Below are positions 46,431 through 54,848 of a stretch of 64,000 bases of DNA, one piece after another. Origin of the DNA: Alsobacter sp045348435. Lineage in GTDB: Bacteria; Pseudomonadota; Alphaproteobacteria; Rhizobiales; Beijerinckiaceae. Position 1 is the first letter of the stretch. Each line of letters opens with the position of its first letter. The DNA is taken from assembly GCF_045348435.1 (NCBI RefSeq), contig NZ_CP157484.1:3968001-4032000 (forward strand), in the 5' to 3' direction. Below the pieces are notes generated by a model that made no database searches, was not told the origin of the DNA, and saw only the letters and a program-made list of their open reading frames with translations. The translations under genes were made by a program, and so were the position numbers.

Positions 46431-46778
46431 TTATTTCCTATTTCGGCATATGCCTTGCTGAGCATGCTTTTCGCAATACGCGTTCGCCATTCCCACACTA
46501 GAAAAGAAATATACGAGCTCCGGCGGTTCGCTCCCAGTCACACAAAACCTCACGAGGCGCTCAACGGCAACCTTGGGGTCTGTTCTGCCGCTTTCAAGTG
46601 TGCCCCACATAAAGAACACGTCGTCGTTGTGCTCTTGCATCTTGGCCCAGTTCGTGCAACTCGCAGTTGTGGGTTGGCGCGGCTTAGCCGTCAGCTGAGG
46701 CATAGTCGCGTAGGATGCGCTCGTCAGAGCAAGGGTCAGGACTGCCGCCAAAGCTAGGGCTTGTTCATTCTTCTTCAT
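46431..46778 (-). CDS. Small exported four-cysteine protein, unknown
   Basis: A 115-residue protein with a signal peptide (residues 1-24, LALAAVLTLALTSASYA) and a helical-looking mature part with four Cys (ASCTNW, RFCVTG, AYCEKH and GICRNR). Size and Cys pattern are a little like HdeA-type periplasmic chaperones, but similarity is too weak to claim. Its stop lies one base before the GTG of the TPR gene, so they are coupled. First gene of a three-gene exported set. Confidence 0.65.
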   Translation of the reverse strand: MKKNEQALALAAVLTLALTSASYATMPQLTAKPRQPTTASCTNWAKMQEHNDDVFFMWGTLESGRTDPKVAVERLVRFCVTGSEPPELVYFFSSVGMANAYCEKHAQQGICRNRK

Positions 46779-47001
46779 ATGCAGCGAAACCTACTTTGAG
46801 CCACACGCCTGAAACGAGCGTCCGAGCCTAGCCGCGTGCAATGGCTAGCAGCTTGGGACTTTCTGCCGGCCCTAAGCCACTCATTTAAGCGGAATTCGGG
46901 TCGGATGGGGCGACCGTCTGTCGGGATGGTTGAGAAGGTGTGTTCACGAGCCCGTATGCGCGTATGAGTTCGGCAAATCACGCGCCGTCATCCCAAGAGG
47001 G

Positions 47002-47892
47002 CTAGCCGAGGCGGACGAGGTCTGACGCAAGCGCCTCTAGCTTGTTGCGCCAAGCCAAAGGCTCAAGCCAGCGCTTCGGAATGGCGGAGAGGCCATAGCG
47101 GGCGCCTGCAATTTGGCCAGCTACCGCGCCGACCGTGTCAGCGTCGCCGCCCAGATTGACGGCCATGACGAGTGCATCCTCGAAGCTGTGCGTGGAATGC
47201 ACCGCCCAGAGCGCCGCCTCCAATGTGTGAACGACGTAACCCGATGAACGAATCTGTTCGCGGCCCTTGTTCCGATAAGTCCCCGCAGCGACCTCGCTGA
47301 TCGGCCGGCAGTCGAAGCGCGGCATAGATAGCCCGCTCTCCTCACCGCGGATGAAGTTGCGCAGCACTTCGACCAAGAACACACAACCTTCGATGCAGGC
47401 TGGGGCTGCGTGCGTCAGACGGCATTGGTCCGCCGCCATTCGTCGACCTCTGGCCGCATCTGACACTGTGATCAGTGCAACCGGAGATAGCCGCATAATT
47501 GAGCCATTACCGGCCGATTCCGGATCGGTCGAACCGGCATAGGGCTCTCCGGTCTTATGGAACTGGTTCAGCGCCAGCCGGGTGGTGATGCCGATGTCGA
47601 AGCAGGTTCCCGTGCAGGAATAGTCGCCGTGGTCGGCCCAGCGGACAAAGCGCTTCATGACATCAACGGGGTCAAACTCCGGATGAGCGATCAGGCTCTC
47701 GGCAAGTGCGATCGCCATGCTGGTGTCATCGGTCCACTGGCCTGGATTGAGCGCGAAGGGACCGCCGCCTAGCATTTCCGTGTGATGGGGGAGTTCGTCA
47801 CGCTCCTCGAACTCGAGGGTGGCTCCGAGGGCATCCCCGACAGCGAGGCCGATGAGAGCGCCGTAGGCGCGATCCTGGATAGGCGGTAACAT
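47002..47892 (-). CDS. ADP-ribosylglycohydrolase family protein
   Basis: A 296-residue enzyme of the ADP-ribosyl-hydrolase (DraG/ARH) fold, which removes ADP-ribose from proteins or nucleic acids. The magnesium-binding motifs are present: GLAVGDALGATLEF, GQWTDDTSMAIALAESL and VNLGGDADTVGAVAGQIAGA. Length is normal and the ATG at 47892 is the natural start. It stands alone, without a dinitrogenase-ADP-ribosyltransferase (DraT) or nif genes in view, so a nitrogen-fixation role is not supported; defence or stress-related de-ADP-ribosylation is possible. Confidence 0.9.
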   Translation of the reverse strand: MLPPIQDRAYGALIGLAVGDALGATLEFEERDELPHHTEMLGGGPFALNPGQWTDDTSMAIALAESLIAHPEFDPVDVMKRFVRWADHGDYSCTGTCFDIGITTRLALNQFHKTGEPYAGSTDPESAGNGSIMRLSPVALITVSDAARGRRMAADQCRLTHAAPACIEGCVFLVEVLRNFIRGEESGLSMPRFDCRPISEVAAGTYRNKGREQIRSSGYVVHTLEAALWAVHSTHSFEDALVMAVNLGGDADTVGAVAGQIAGARYGLSAIPKRWLEPLAWRNKLEALASDLVRLG

Positions 47893-48001
47893 TCGGGTGA
47901 TCTCTCCTCGTCGGATGACGGCTGCTGCCTAAGAGTGCTGAGGAGAATCAGACCCCCGGAGTGGAGGTCTCATTTCCTTGCTGACATACAGAGGACCTGA
48001 G

Positions 48002-48313
48002 TCAGACCTTCCCGAGGCAGCGTGCGAGTAGCTTCACGACGTCTGGGTAGGTGAAGATCTCCTGAGAGAGATTTTCGGGCTCAAAGCTCACGTAGGTATT
48101 TTCATGATACTTGCCGTGGGTGCCGCCATGGAAGCGAATGACGCGGCCGTCCGGGCCATGGACCTGGTAGTTGGGCTGCTTGCCGTCGCCCATGTTGCCA
48201 ATGCGGAGCCAGACGTCCTCCTTCGGACCTAGGCCGGCCGTGCCCATGGTACCCATGAGGCCACGGAAGTAGTTTGGATCGGTAACGAGTTCCCAAGGAC
48301 GCTTGCTGTTCAT
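48002..48313 (-). CDS. Hypothetical protein
   Basis: A 103-residue soluble protein (WELVTDPNYFRGLMGTMGTA, then GNMGDGKQPNYQVHGPDGRV and HGGTHGKYHENTYVSFEP). It has no signal peptide or membrane part. GAGAG precedes the ATG at a suitable distance. I recognise no family. It lies downstream of, and in line with, the gene at 48537, separated by 223 bases. Confidence 0.6.
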   Translation of the reverse strand: MNSKRPWELVTDPNYFRGLMGTMGTAGLGPKEDVWLRIGNMGDGKQPNYQVHGPDGRVIRFHGGTHGKYHENTYVSFEPENLSQEIFTYPDVVKLLARCLGKV

Positions 48314-48536
48314 AGTATTTCTCTCAGGTGCGGTGTGGTGAGCAGGTATGTGTTTAGTTCGTTAGCACCGTGGGCGCTTGGCCCAGGGCCTAACCAGCCA
48401 CGTATCGAGACTCCGCTGGCTGCGCCTTGACGGAGGACACCCATACTAGGTGGTAAGCGCTAGCGGACGGGTTTTTGCGATCCGGCTACAATGGTCGGAA
48501 CGGCCGCCCGAAGTCGGCCCTCGCTTAAGGCCAGAG

Positions 48537-49247
48537 TCAGCCCCGGATGGTGATTTCAATAGCGTCTGGGCTCACGCCAAACGTCGCGGCTAACCCGTCT
48601 TTGGCCTCCTGGAGCGTAAGGGACCGCCGAGAAGTCGCCGGGGTGGTTTCCGGAACTTCGGGGGCAACGGGCGAGACCTTTTCGAGTTCAACCTCGGCCA
48701 CAGAATCCTCCGAACTTGAAGTCCACTCGATCATCTCTCGAAAGAATATCTCTCCGACTTCGAGAAGATACCCGGCCGCGCGACCAGGCCCCGCTCGCAG
48801 TGCACCTGCTTTGTCGAATGGCAGAAACTGAAAACCGGTCTGCTGCAGTCGCTCTGCTTGATCGTATGCCAGCTTGGCCCGCCGAATAATTTCGGCGGGA
48901 TCAAACTTGTAGATCTGAACCTCCTTAGCATTCGGCCATTCGTCCAGCGTTACGACCAGTAGAACGTCCACCTTCTCCAAAAGCCCGAATTCTCCGGCCT
49001 CATTCCGGGGGACACTCAGCCACCGATCCGCGGCCGTCTTAATTCCAAATCGAACAGTTTCTCCAGCCTTGGCGGCTTCGAAGCCGTGCGCCCCAGGCAC
49101 TCGCAGGGAATCCCCTATCGCGTAGCCCTTGCTCTCAAGGGCTTTCTTGGCAATCTGGGTCAGGAGACTCCTTCTCTCGGCCTGCGCTGCCGCCTTTTCC
49201 TGCCTTGACATCTCAATTGCAGGGAGCAATTTGCGGGGAAGTTTCAT
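48537..49247 (-). CDS. Hypothetical protein behind an operator-like palindrome
   Basis: A 236-residue soluble protein. Residues 10-45 are charged and helical (EMSRQEKAAAQAERRSLLTQ), residues 60-125 look like an alpha/beta fold with GETVRFGIKTAADRWLSVPR, VDVLLVVTLDEW and VQIYKFD, and the C-terminal 60 residues are Ser/Glu-rich before a last short domain. The middle part could fit a nuclease-like fold, but no catalytic motif is clear. The ATG at 49247 has GAGGAC before it. Its promoter region holds a perfect palindrome, so it is probably repressed by a dimeric regulator. Confidence 0.65.
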   Translation of the reverse strand: MKLPRKLLPAIEMSRQEKAAAQAERRSLLTQIAKKALESKGYAIGDSLRVPGAHGFEAAKAGETVRFGIKTAADRWLSVPRNEAGEFGLLEKVDVLLVVTLDEWPNAKEVQIYKFDPAEIIRRAKLAYDQAERLQQTGFQFLPFDKAGALRAGPGRAAGYLLEVGEIFFREMIEWTSSSEDSVAEVELEKVSPVAPEVPETTPATSRRSLTLQEAKDGLAATFGVSPDAIEITIRG

Positions 49248-49272
49248 GGCAGTCCTCACTGTTGGTCCGTCT

Positions 49273-49308
49273 ATGTGGCGAGTAAGCCACATCCTAAGGA
49301 TTATAGCA
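49273..49308 (-). promoter_or_regulatory. Extended -10 promoter with overlapping operator palindrome
   Basis: On the minus strand TGCTATAAT (49300-49308) is a good extended -10 element. Just downstream is ATGTGGC-N6-GCCACAT (49273-49292), a perfect 7-base palindrome covering the expected transcription start of the gene at 49247. The rest of this 342-base gap (to 49589) shows nothing coding. Confidence 0.55.
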
Positions 49309-49589
49309 AGGACAATCTTTTGTATGGTCGCTAGGGTCTGTCAAACAGGGTTAAGGAATCCGCCCCTGAAGCGTGAGTGGCCGGTCAAGGGCCGCCCGAG
49401 GAACAAGTCCGGCGGCGCTTGCCACACCCCGTCCTGGTCCGTTCCCGTTGACCCTGACGAGCCCGCAGACGATCCTCAGGGCGTCCACCGACCCCTAACC
49501 ACCCCGCCAACAATCAGGCCGGCTGCGATCCGCATTCGGGCCCCGCAAGGAGTTTGCCCGCATCCATGGAAGCCACGGGAGGGTCACGC

Positions 49590-50109
49590 ATGAGCGCTCT
49601 TCGCGAGTTCGCCGACAGGGCTCTGGAGACGAACCGGATCGGCTTTGGCGACCTCCGCCGGCTGCAGCGGGACGTGCTGCCGCTGCGGATCACGACCACG
49701 GATGAGGCCGAGCTGTTGCTGGCGATCGATGGCTCCCTGGTGCGCGCCGATCGAGACTGGACCGACTACCTGACTGACGCCGTCGGCGAGTTCACCCTAT
49801 GGGGAATGGGTCCAGCTGGGCGCATCACCCAGGCCAAGGCGGACTGGCCCCCTGGCAGCATTGGCTGCGGCGCGAGCGAAGACCGCGTCGGCGGTCCTGC
49901 GCCAGCTCGCGACCCAAGCTCCGCAGATCGATCCTGACGTGCGCATCGCGGGTCGTGTGGGCTCACGGGGGCGGGCCGAAGCGGGCACACCATTAAGCCG
50001 CCGGCGGGGCGTGAGAGAGCGTGCTTCTACGGAGCATAGCCCTGTTCGGATCGCGCCCTGGGCGCCATGGGGCTCGCCTGGGTACCAGGTCGCCTACCGT
50101 TGTGGCTGA
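49590..50109 (+). pseudogene. Frameshifted member of a small island family (copy 1)
   Basis: The frame starts well, with GGAGGG before the ATG and MSALREFADRALETNRIGFG, then DEAELLLAIDGSLVRADRDW and DYLTDAVGEFTLWG, but after AKADW it shifts; the expected continuation (AAARAKTASAVLRQLATQAP) is in another frame from about 49855. A broken relative lies at 56215. The family is unknown to me. After about 50110 the gap to 50369 holds a terminator and no gene. Confidence 0.55.
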
Positions 50110-50253
50110 CGCGGACGACGCTGAGATCTCCAGCGCTCGTCATGCATGCAATTTGTGCACTGCAGCACTTGTCATGCTGCGCTGCACACCCTAGCTTCCG
50201 AGTGTGGCCAGCGATGGCCATAGCCCTCCTTGGGCGTTTCCTCCCTAGACTTG

Positions 50254-50280
50254 GGGCCGCTCTTCGGGGCGGCCCTCTTT
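50254..50280 (+). terminator. Rho-independent terminator
   Basis: GGGCCGC and GCGGCCC pair over an 8-base loop and are followed by TCTTT, after the broken gene on the plus strand. Confidence 0.6.
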
Positions 50281-50369
50281 ATGTCTAGAGGCGCGGACCC
50301 TAGCGGATGGGAACATAATAGCAAGCACGGGATTGATGGAAATCCGCCGCCTCTGAGCAGGAGGTCAGT

Positions 50370-50699
50370 GTGCCGCTGTTCTTCTTTCACATCCGGGATG
50401 GTGAGGACTTATTGCGCGATGAGCGGGGGGCGGAGTTTCGCAACCTCCGTGAAGCCGTGGATGAGGCCATCAGCGGGGCCCGGGAGGCCGCGGCCGAGAA
50501 GGCCCGCACGGGAGTGGACACCTCGAAGCTCCGGTTTGAGATCTGTGGCGAAGGAAGCATGTTCGCCTTCCCATTTCCCGCTCCCACTCGCGATGCCAAC
50601 TTTCTCGAGACCTCAGGGCCCACTCAGCCTTCGAGCTTACTCGTTCAAGCGGGCCGATGGCTCTGGCGCCGCAACCTTGGGACGTCGATCTATCGGTAG
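50370..50699 (+). CDS. DUF6894-like small protein
   Basis: A 109-residue protein starting with GTG behind AGGAGG. The N-terminal 60 residues (PLFFFHIRDGEDLLRDERGA, then FRNLREAVDEAISGAREAAA) match the small DUF6894-type proteins found in many copies in Methylobacteriaceae and relatives. The C-terminal part after FEICGEGSMFAFPF does not look conserved and may follow a frameshift. Function of the family is unknown. Confidence 0.7.
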   Translation: MPLFFFHIRDGEDLLRDERGAEFRNLREAVDEAISGAREAAAEKARTGVDTSKLRFEICGEGSMFAFPFPAPTRDANFLETSGPTQPSSLLVQAGRWLWRRNLGTSIYR

Positions 50700-50741
50700 C
50701 GTGCGCCAGATCTGAACCTCGACCAGCGGAGGTGCCGCCGA

Positions 50742-50990
50742 ATGGCCGCCCAGGAGTCTGAGATCGACATGGTTCGCCGGCACGTTCGCGACGGAATGAA
50801 GTGTGTCACACGCCAGCAGCAGGTCGTCAGCCAGCTGCCGCTCGGAGGGCGGTCGCGCGAGTTAGCGGAGGCGCTGCTGCGGCAGTTCGAAATCGTCCAG
50901 AATGAGCACTCGAGCCACCTCGCCAGGCTGGAGTTCGAGCTTCAGACAGAGTCATCGCAAGAAATCGACCCGGCGCTGTCCGAACTCTAG
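50742..50990 (+). CDS. Small helical protein, unknown
   Basis: An 82-residue helical protein (IDMVRRHVRDGMKCVTRQQQ, then SRELAEALLRQFEIVQNEHS and HLARLEFEL). Similar small proteins are frequent in rhizobial genomes; no function known. It lies 42 bases after the DUF6894-like gene on the same strand. GGAGGT is present but 14 bases upstream, a little far. Confidence 0.65.
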   Translation: MAAQESEIDMVRRHVRDGMKCVTRQQQVVSQLPLGGRSRELAEALLRQFEIVQNEHSSHLARLEFELQTESSQEIDPALSEL

Positions 50991-51294
50991 TACGACGTCG
51001 CGCCCGAGGCTCGCGGCAAAGAGAACCCCGCAAGGGCGGGGCGGAGTTGTCGGAAACGGCCCCGCGGGGAAGGATCGCCGGACCCTCAGACTGTACCCCC
51101 TCCTGCCGTTCTGACCAGCTAATCGCGAGTGCGCCCGAGCAAAGAAAACCCCGCCGAGGCGGGGTGAGGTGGTGAGCGGGCAGTATGCTCACTCTCGGTC
51201 TTTGCCGAGGCGCTTAGTCCTACAAGGGAAATTCAGCCACGGGAAGCTACTTACCCTCTCCGCTGATGGGCGCTCTGCCGCGCTCGGCCCTAGT
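50991..51294. other. 304-base gap with two hairpins between convergent genes
   Basis: No gene. CCCCGC-AAGG-GCGGGG lies at about 51030, and a stronger one (CCCCGCC-GA-GGCGGGG, 51149-51164) works as an intrinsic terminator for the minus-strand operon, with TTTTCTTT after it on that strand. Confidence 0.6.
51141..51164 (-). terminator. Terminator of the response-regulator/PRC-barrel operon
   Basis: Seven-base perfect GC stem with a two-base gap, then TTTTCTTT on the minus strand, about 130 bases past the PRC-barrel stop. Confidence 0.65.
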
Positions 51295-52023
51295 TCAGGG
51301 GGAAGCGAACAGCTTGTCGTTCCGATCGCGCCAAGCCTCGTCAGAGAGCCAGCGGTAGTCCTGGTCGGGCATCAACGGGATCGCCTTCGCCTTCGCCTGT
51401 GACATCGGGAGGAAAAAGCTGACCCGCTCCTGCGAGACCTTCAAGGCCCGGATTGGGACGACGATGCTGTCCTTTCCCGGCGTGAAGAACCCACCCGCAG
51501 CGACGATTGCATAGTCCCGCCGGTCTTTCGTGCCGAACACGAAATTTCTGACCTCCCCAATGATCTTGTCGTCGGAACTGCGCACCTCGGCGCCGATGAT
51601 CTCGTCAGCCCGCATCCCGGGCGCCAGGTCCTCAATGTTGACCAGCGGCTTGGCGCCCTTTCGGTCGCGCTCGCCCTTCACGGCGCCGCGAGAGGCTTGC
51701 GGTTTCGTGGCGTCCATCTGCGCTTCCGCGTCTTCCTCGTCATTGCCGCCGAGCGTCTCCATCGGAGGTCCAGAAACAAGCTCCCGGATCGTCGCCACGA
51801 GCCGCTCGCATTCATCCTGGCGTCCATAGGACCACAGCGTGAATGCGGCGTCGCGCAAGCTGCGAAGGTCGCGCACGCTCTGCCGGTTCGCAGGGCCCCT
51901 GAACTCCGGACGTATGCGAATCGCCTCCTCCAGCTTCGCGTCCGCGATCTGGCACTCTGCGAGGGCTTGCGTCGCTGTTAAGCCAAGAAATGTCAGGCAA
52001 AGCAGGGCTCTTGTGAGCTTCAT
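51295..52023 (-). CDS. Exported PRC-barrel protein
   Basis: A 242-residue protein with a signal peptide (MKLTRALLCLTFLGLTATQA), a helical region with one Cys pair candidate (ECQIADAKLEEAIRIR, QDECERLVATI), and a PRC-barrel at about residues 135-215 (LAPGMRADEIIGAEVRSSDD, IIGEVRNFVFGTKDRRDYAI). Exported PRC-barrel proteins are frequent in rhizobia and are thought to be envelope or adaptor proteins. AGGAG precedes the ATG, which overlaps the preceding stop by four bases. It is the last gene of a response-regulator operon. Confidence 0.8.
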   Translation of the reverse strand: MKLTRALLCLTFLGLTATQALAECQIADAKLEEAIRIRPEFRGPANRQSVRDLRSLRDAAFTLWSYGRQDECERLVATIRELVSGPPMETLGGNDEEDAEAQMDATKPQASRGAVKGERDRKGAKPLVNIEDLAPGMRADEIIGAEVRSSDDKIIGEVRNFVFGTKDRRDYAIVAAGGFFTPGKDSIVVPIRALKVSQERVSFFLPMSQAKAKAIPLMPDQDYRWLSDEAWRDRNDKLFASP

Positions 52024-52232
52024 GCGGGTCGACTCCTGAAGGCCGCGGATGGGCAAGATCTGATAGGCTTGGCCAGATCTGGGCTCGATGCCTCGGCCAA
52101 CGCGATGGCGTCGAGCAACTTGACGATCTGCTCCAGCAGCGGCTCGTCTGTGAAGGCCTCAGACGTTGAGCGACGCAGAACAATGACGTTCGCACCGAGC
52201 CTGGACCACGACGTGTCTCCCTGGCTCAGCAA
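52020..52232 (-). CDS. Small protein between response regulator and PRC-barrel genes
   Basis: A 70-residue frame whose start (TTG at 52232) overlaps the response-regulator stop and whose stop overlaps the PRC-barrel start in ATGA. These tight overlaps on both sides suggest a real, coupled gene despite the weak start codon. Residues include RLGANVIVLRRSTSEAF and PLLEQIVKLLDAIALAEASS, likely helical. No family recognised. Confidence 0.45.
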   Translation of the reverse strand: MLSQGDTSWSRLGANVIVLRRSTSEAFTDEPLLEQIVKLLDAIALAEASSPDLAKPIRSCPSAAFRSRPA

Positions 52233-52618
52233 ACGTCACCCTGGTTCATCAGCCCCGCGATGGCGGTTATGACTTGAGCTGGCACAAAAGGCTTCGTGAT
52301 CAGAACGCTGTTCGGCACCCCGTGACAGGCCCATTCGGCCGCGGCCGCGCCGGTTATGTAAATGACAGGAATAGCAGGAGCGAGTTCACGTGCACGGCGT
52401 GCAATGTGCCAGCCGTCGGGACCCGCGGCCAGATGCGCGTCGGTGATGATTCCGACAAACCGGCCCACGTCTTCTTCGATTTCCTTCGTGGCTTGATCAC
52501 CGTTCCTGGCGCAAACAATGTCGAACCCGGCTTCCTGCAAGGCGCCCTGAAGCATTTCAACGATAAGGTACTCGTCCTCGGCAAGAAGGATGGAGGATGC
52601 TGAAACAGATTTTTGCAA
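52226..52618 (-). CDS. Single-domain response regulator
   Basis: A 130-residue receiver domain without an output domain. The acidic pair is E14/D15 (LLAEDEYLIVEML), the phospho-acceptor is D60 (GIITDAHLAAGPDG) and the Lys is in LITKPF. Such stand-alone receivers are usual partners of HWE-family kinases; one lies 357 bases upstream on the same strand. It heads a three-gene coupled operon with a small unknown protein and the PRC-barrel protein. Class is certain; target unknown. Confidence 0.88.
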   Translation of the reverse strand: MQKSVSASSILLAEDEYLIVEMLQGALQEAGFDIVCARNGDQATKEIEEDVGRFVGIITDAHLAAGPDGWHIARRARELAPAIPVIYITGAAAAEWACHGVPNSVLITKPFVPAQVITAIAGLMNQGDVC

Positions 52619-52975
52619 TTTTTGTCCCTTGCGGGCTTAAGCCAAGTCTCAAACCATAATGGAAACACCTATTGATCAATATGGTTGCAATTTATTTAGT
52701 AATTAATTGATGTGGATAATGTCGCACCCACTGCATGTGTCATAAAACGGCTATTCGACTCTCGGGCCCACTCTGGACCCATCAGCCCAAACATGATGGC
52801 TTCCGGACGATATGCCGCCGTGCTGACTAAGAGAGCGGTGTCTGGAGCCGAAACTCCCTCAAATGGGCCGGAAGACGCCCAAGACTGCAACGGGCCTGCT
52901 GAGCCTTCCCTTTGCCGGGCGGGCCCGAATAGATGATGCCGCCATCCTCCCTTTGGGGCGTTCATTCGACCACCA
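52619..52975. other. 357-base gap with an A/T-rich patch
   Basis: No convincing gene. At 52655-52715 the sequence is strikingly A/T-rich (ATTGATCAAT, TTTAGTAATTAATTGATG), unlike the neighbourhood, and probably holds the promoter of the response-regulator operon. Confidence 0.5.
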
Positions 52976-53986
52976 TTATCCGGCGAGGCGCTCCGGGCTT
53001 ACTTGCAAGGTAACCACGATGCCGTTCTCGGCCCAGTGGTAGTCGATTGAGCCGCGCAGGTGCCCGGTGACGCTGCGCTCGATGAGCTTAGTCCCATAGC
53101 CACCGGGGCCCGTAGGGGCCCTGACCTTTGGTCCTCCGCTTTCAGTCCAGATCACGGTAACGGACTTATCGTGAGCCGAGCACGAAACGTCCAGAAGGCC
53201 CGTATCAACCGACAAGGCCCCGTATTTAAGGGAGTTGGTCGCAAGCTCGTGCACGACCATCGCCAGGATGGTGGTGGCCGATTCCCCGACGCGCATTCTA
53301 GGCACGGACACCCGAATGCGCCCGCTGAAGGCGCCGAGATCGTCATAGGGCGCAAGCAGCACGGTGAGCAGATCACCAAGCAGCGCCGAGGCGGCCTCTG
53401 TCTGGCCTGGGACTGGCCGCACGAGGTCGTGCGCACGGCCCAGGGCCGTCAACCTGAGCGTCAGTTCGCGGGCCATGTCCTTTGTCGTGGTGGTCGAGCG
53501 AGAAGTGATCACGGCGAGGCCAGACGCGATGGCAAGAAGGTTTTTGACCCGATGGCTCATCTCGCCCGCAAGAAGTTCGCGGCTCTCCTCCGCCTGCTTG
53601 CGCCCCGTGACGTCGATGAAAATGCCGAACATGATCCGCTTGATTATGCCGGCGTCGTCGCCTTGGCCGCGGGCCGAGATCCATTTGAGTTCGTCACCGA
53701 TCATAATCCGAAAATCCATCTCATACGGACCAACGAGCGATCGAGTCGCCGTGAAGGCCGCGCGGACCCTGTCACGATCGGCGGGATGAATGTGAGCGGA
53801 GAGATCTTCGAATTTGACGTCTACGCCGCGCGGGATGCCCCAGAGGTCATAAGCATTGTCATCCATCGCAAAGGCGTCGGTGTCCACGTTCCATGACCAG
53901 AGAGTGACTCCGGCCGCTTCAATCGCCCGCTCCAAGTTCTTGGGTTCCCAGAGAAGGGGCTTCAAGGCTTCCGCTGTGGTTGTCAT
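52976..53986 (-). CDS. PAS-domain HWE histidine kinase
   Basis: A 336-residue soluble sensor kinase. Residues 15-130 form a PAS domain (LERAIEAAGVTLWSWNVDTD, DLSAHIHPADRDRVRAAF), suited to sense light, redox or a small ligand. The HWE kinase core starts at ELLAGEMSHRVKNLLAIASG with the phospho-His at 145, then MVVHELATNSLKYGAL (N box) and GPGGYGTKLIERSV (G box). HWE kinases commonly feed the general stress response or single-domain regulators in rhizobia. It lies just upstream of such a regulator. Confidence 0.9.
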   Translation of the reverse strand: MTTTAEALKPLLWEPKNLERAIEAAGVTLWSWNVDTDAFAMDDNAYDLWGIPRGVDVKFEDLSAHIHPADRDRVRAAFTATRSLVGPYEMDFRIMIGDELKWISARGQGDDAGIIKRIMFGIFIDVTGRKQAEESRELLAGEMSHRVKNLLAIASGLAVITSRSTTTTKDMARELTLRLTALGRAHDLVRPVPGQTEAASALLGDLLTVLLAPYDDLGAFSGRIRVSVPRMRVGESATTILAMVVHELATNSLKYGALSVDTGLLDVSCSAHDKSVTVIWTESGGPKVRAPTGPGGYGTKLIERSVTGHLRGSIDYHWAENGIVVTLQVSPERLAG

Positions 53987-54252
53987 TCACACTCCTGTAC
54001 CCGGCCATCGCTGACGGCAAAGGCCGCGCTAGTTGCAATGTGCCTATCCGTCATCGCCAAGTGCAGCAAGCGTGCCTGGCCAAGGGATTACAGGTATCCT
54101 CGGACTTGAGGCGGGTGAGCGGGGGGCCAAGCCCATCACCCCGGCCTTGAAGGATTGCCGCCCGGCCCCGGGCTCTTTGCTGGGTGAGGGAACCGGCTCG
54201 CGCCACTCTGACCAGCCTTTTTGACGAGCCTTCATGGCTACCCCGGCCGTAA

Positions 54253-54543
54253 TCATTGCGGCCGTCCCACCCAATCCGGCAGTCGCGCGATCCCGACAGC
54301 AATCCGCCGCGCCTCGTCGGGCGTCAGGTCGCCTGCTTCAGGGTCGCTGTGGTAGACGGCCGCCAGCCGGATGCCGCTCGCGTCGGTGACGGAAAACCAG
54401 GTTTTCCGGTCCTCAACGAAGAACGGCCCCTGCGTCCCGGGCGGGAATGCCGCCGATCCGACGTCGCGGGCATAGCGTGCGTCGGCTATGTCTGGGCCGT
54501 ACCGTCGGCCACCCCAGAGCAACCAGGCGGGGGGTTCGATCAC
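54253..54543 (-). CDS. Island family protein, near-duplicate of 57927-58298
   Basis: A 96-residue protein whose last 70 residues (AFPPGTQGPFFVEDRKTWFS, IRLAAVYHSDPEAGDLTPDE, RRIAVGIARLPDWVGRPQ) are almost identical to those of the gene at 57927. The N-terminal 25 residues differ. It starts with GTG in a four-base overlap with the upstream gene's stop, so they form a unit. The family is not named to me; it looks like a small globular protein of islands in this group. Confidence 0.6.
   Translation of the reverse strand: MIEPPAWLLWGGRRYGPDIADARYARDVGSAAFPPGTQGPFFVEDRKTWFSVTDASGIRLAAVYHSDPEAGDLTPDEARRIAVGIARLPDWVGRPQ
54254..54463. repeat. 210-base duplicated segment (copy A)
   Basis: This stretch recurs at 57928-58137 in the same orientation, same length without gaps and only a handful of differences by eye. 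It covers the 3' part of both small genes. Confidence 0.85.
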
Positions 54544-54848
54544 GCCCTCGCCGTCAACAATCCAAACACGACCGCATCCGCCTCGGTCTCCGCCGTGATC
54601 CAGTGAAACCCCCCGCCTCCAGCCGCCGGCTGCACCGTGACGTTGTGGGCCGAGGCATCCGTCAGCGCCGCCTCGACTGCTCCCGGATTACGGATCAATT
54701 CCTTGACGTTCACCGTGGTCATCCAGTCGCGGAAGGCTCTACCGCCCAGTTCCGCCGCTGCCTCTGGCGTGAGCGCGCTCTCTGGCACCAGCAACTCGGA
54801 CCATAGACCCGACCCCGGATGGCGATACCACACCCACCTTTCACCCAT
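54540..54848 (-). CDS. Hypothetical protein coupled to the duplicated family gene
   Basis: A 102-residue protein (GERWVWYRHPGSGLWSELLV, LGGRAFRDWMTTVNVKELIR, GGGGFHWITAETEADAVVFG). I choose the ATG at 54848, with GGAG eight bases before it; the frame is open further up. Its TGA overlaps the GTG of the next gene. Function unknown. Confidence 0.6.
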   Translation of the reverse strand: MGERWVWYRHPGSGLWSELLVPESALTPEAAAELGGRAFRDWMTTVNVKELIRNPGAVEAALTDASAHNVTVQPAAGGGGFHWITAETEADAVVFGLLTARA

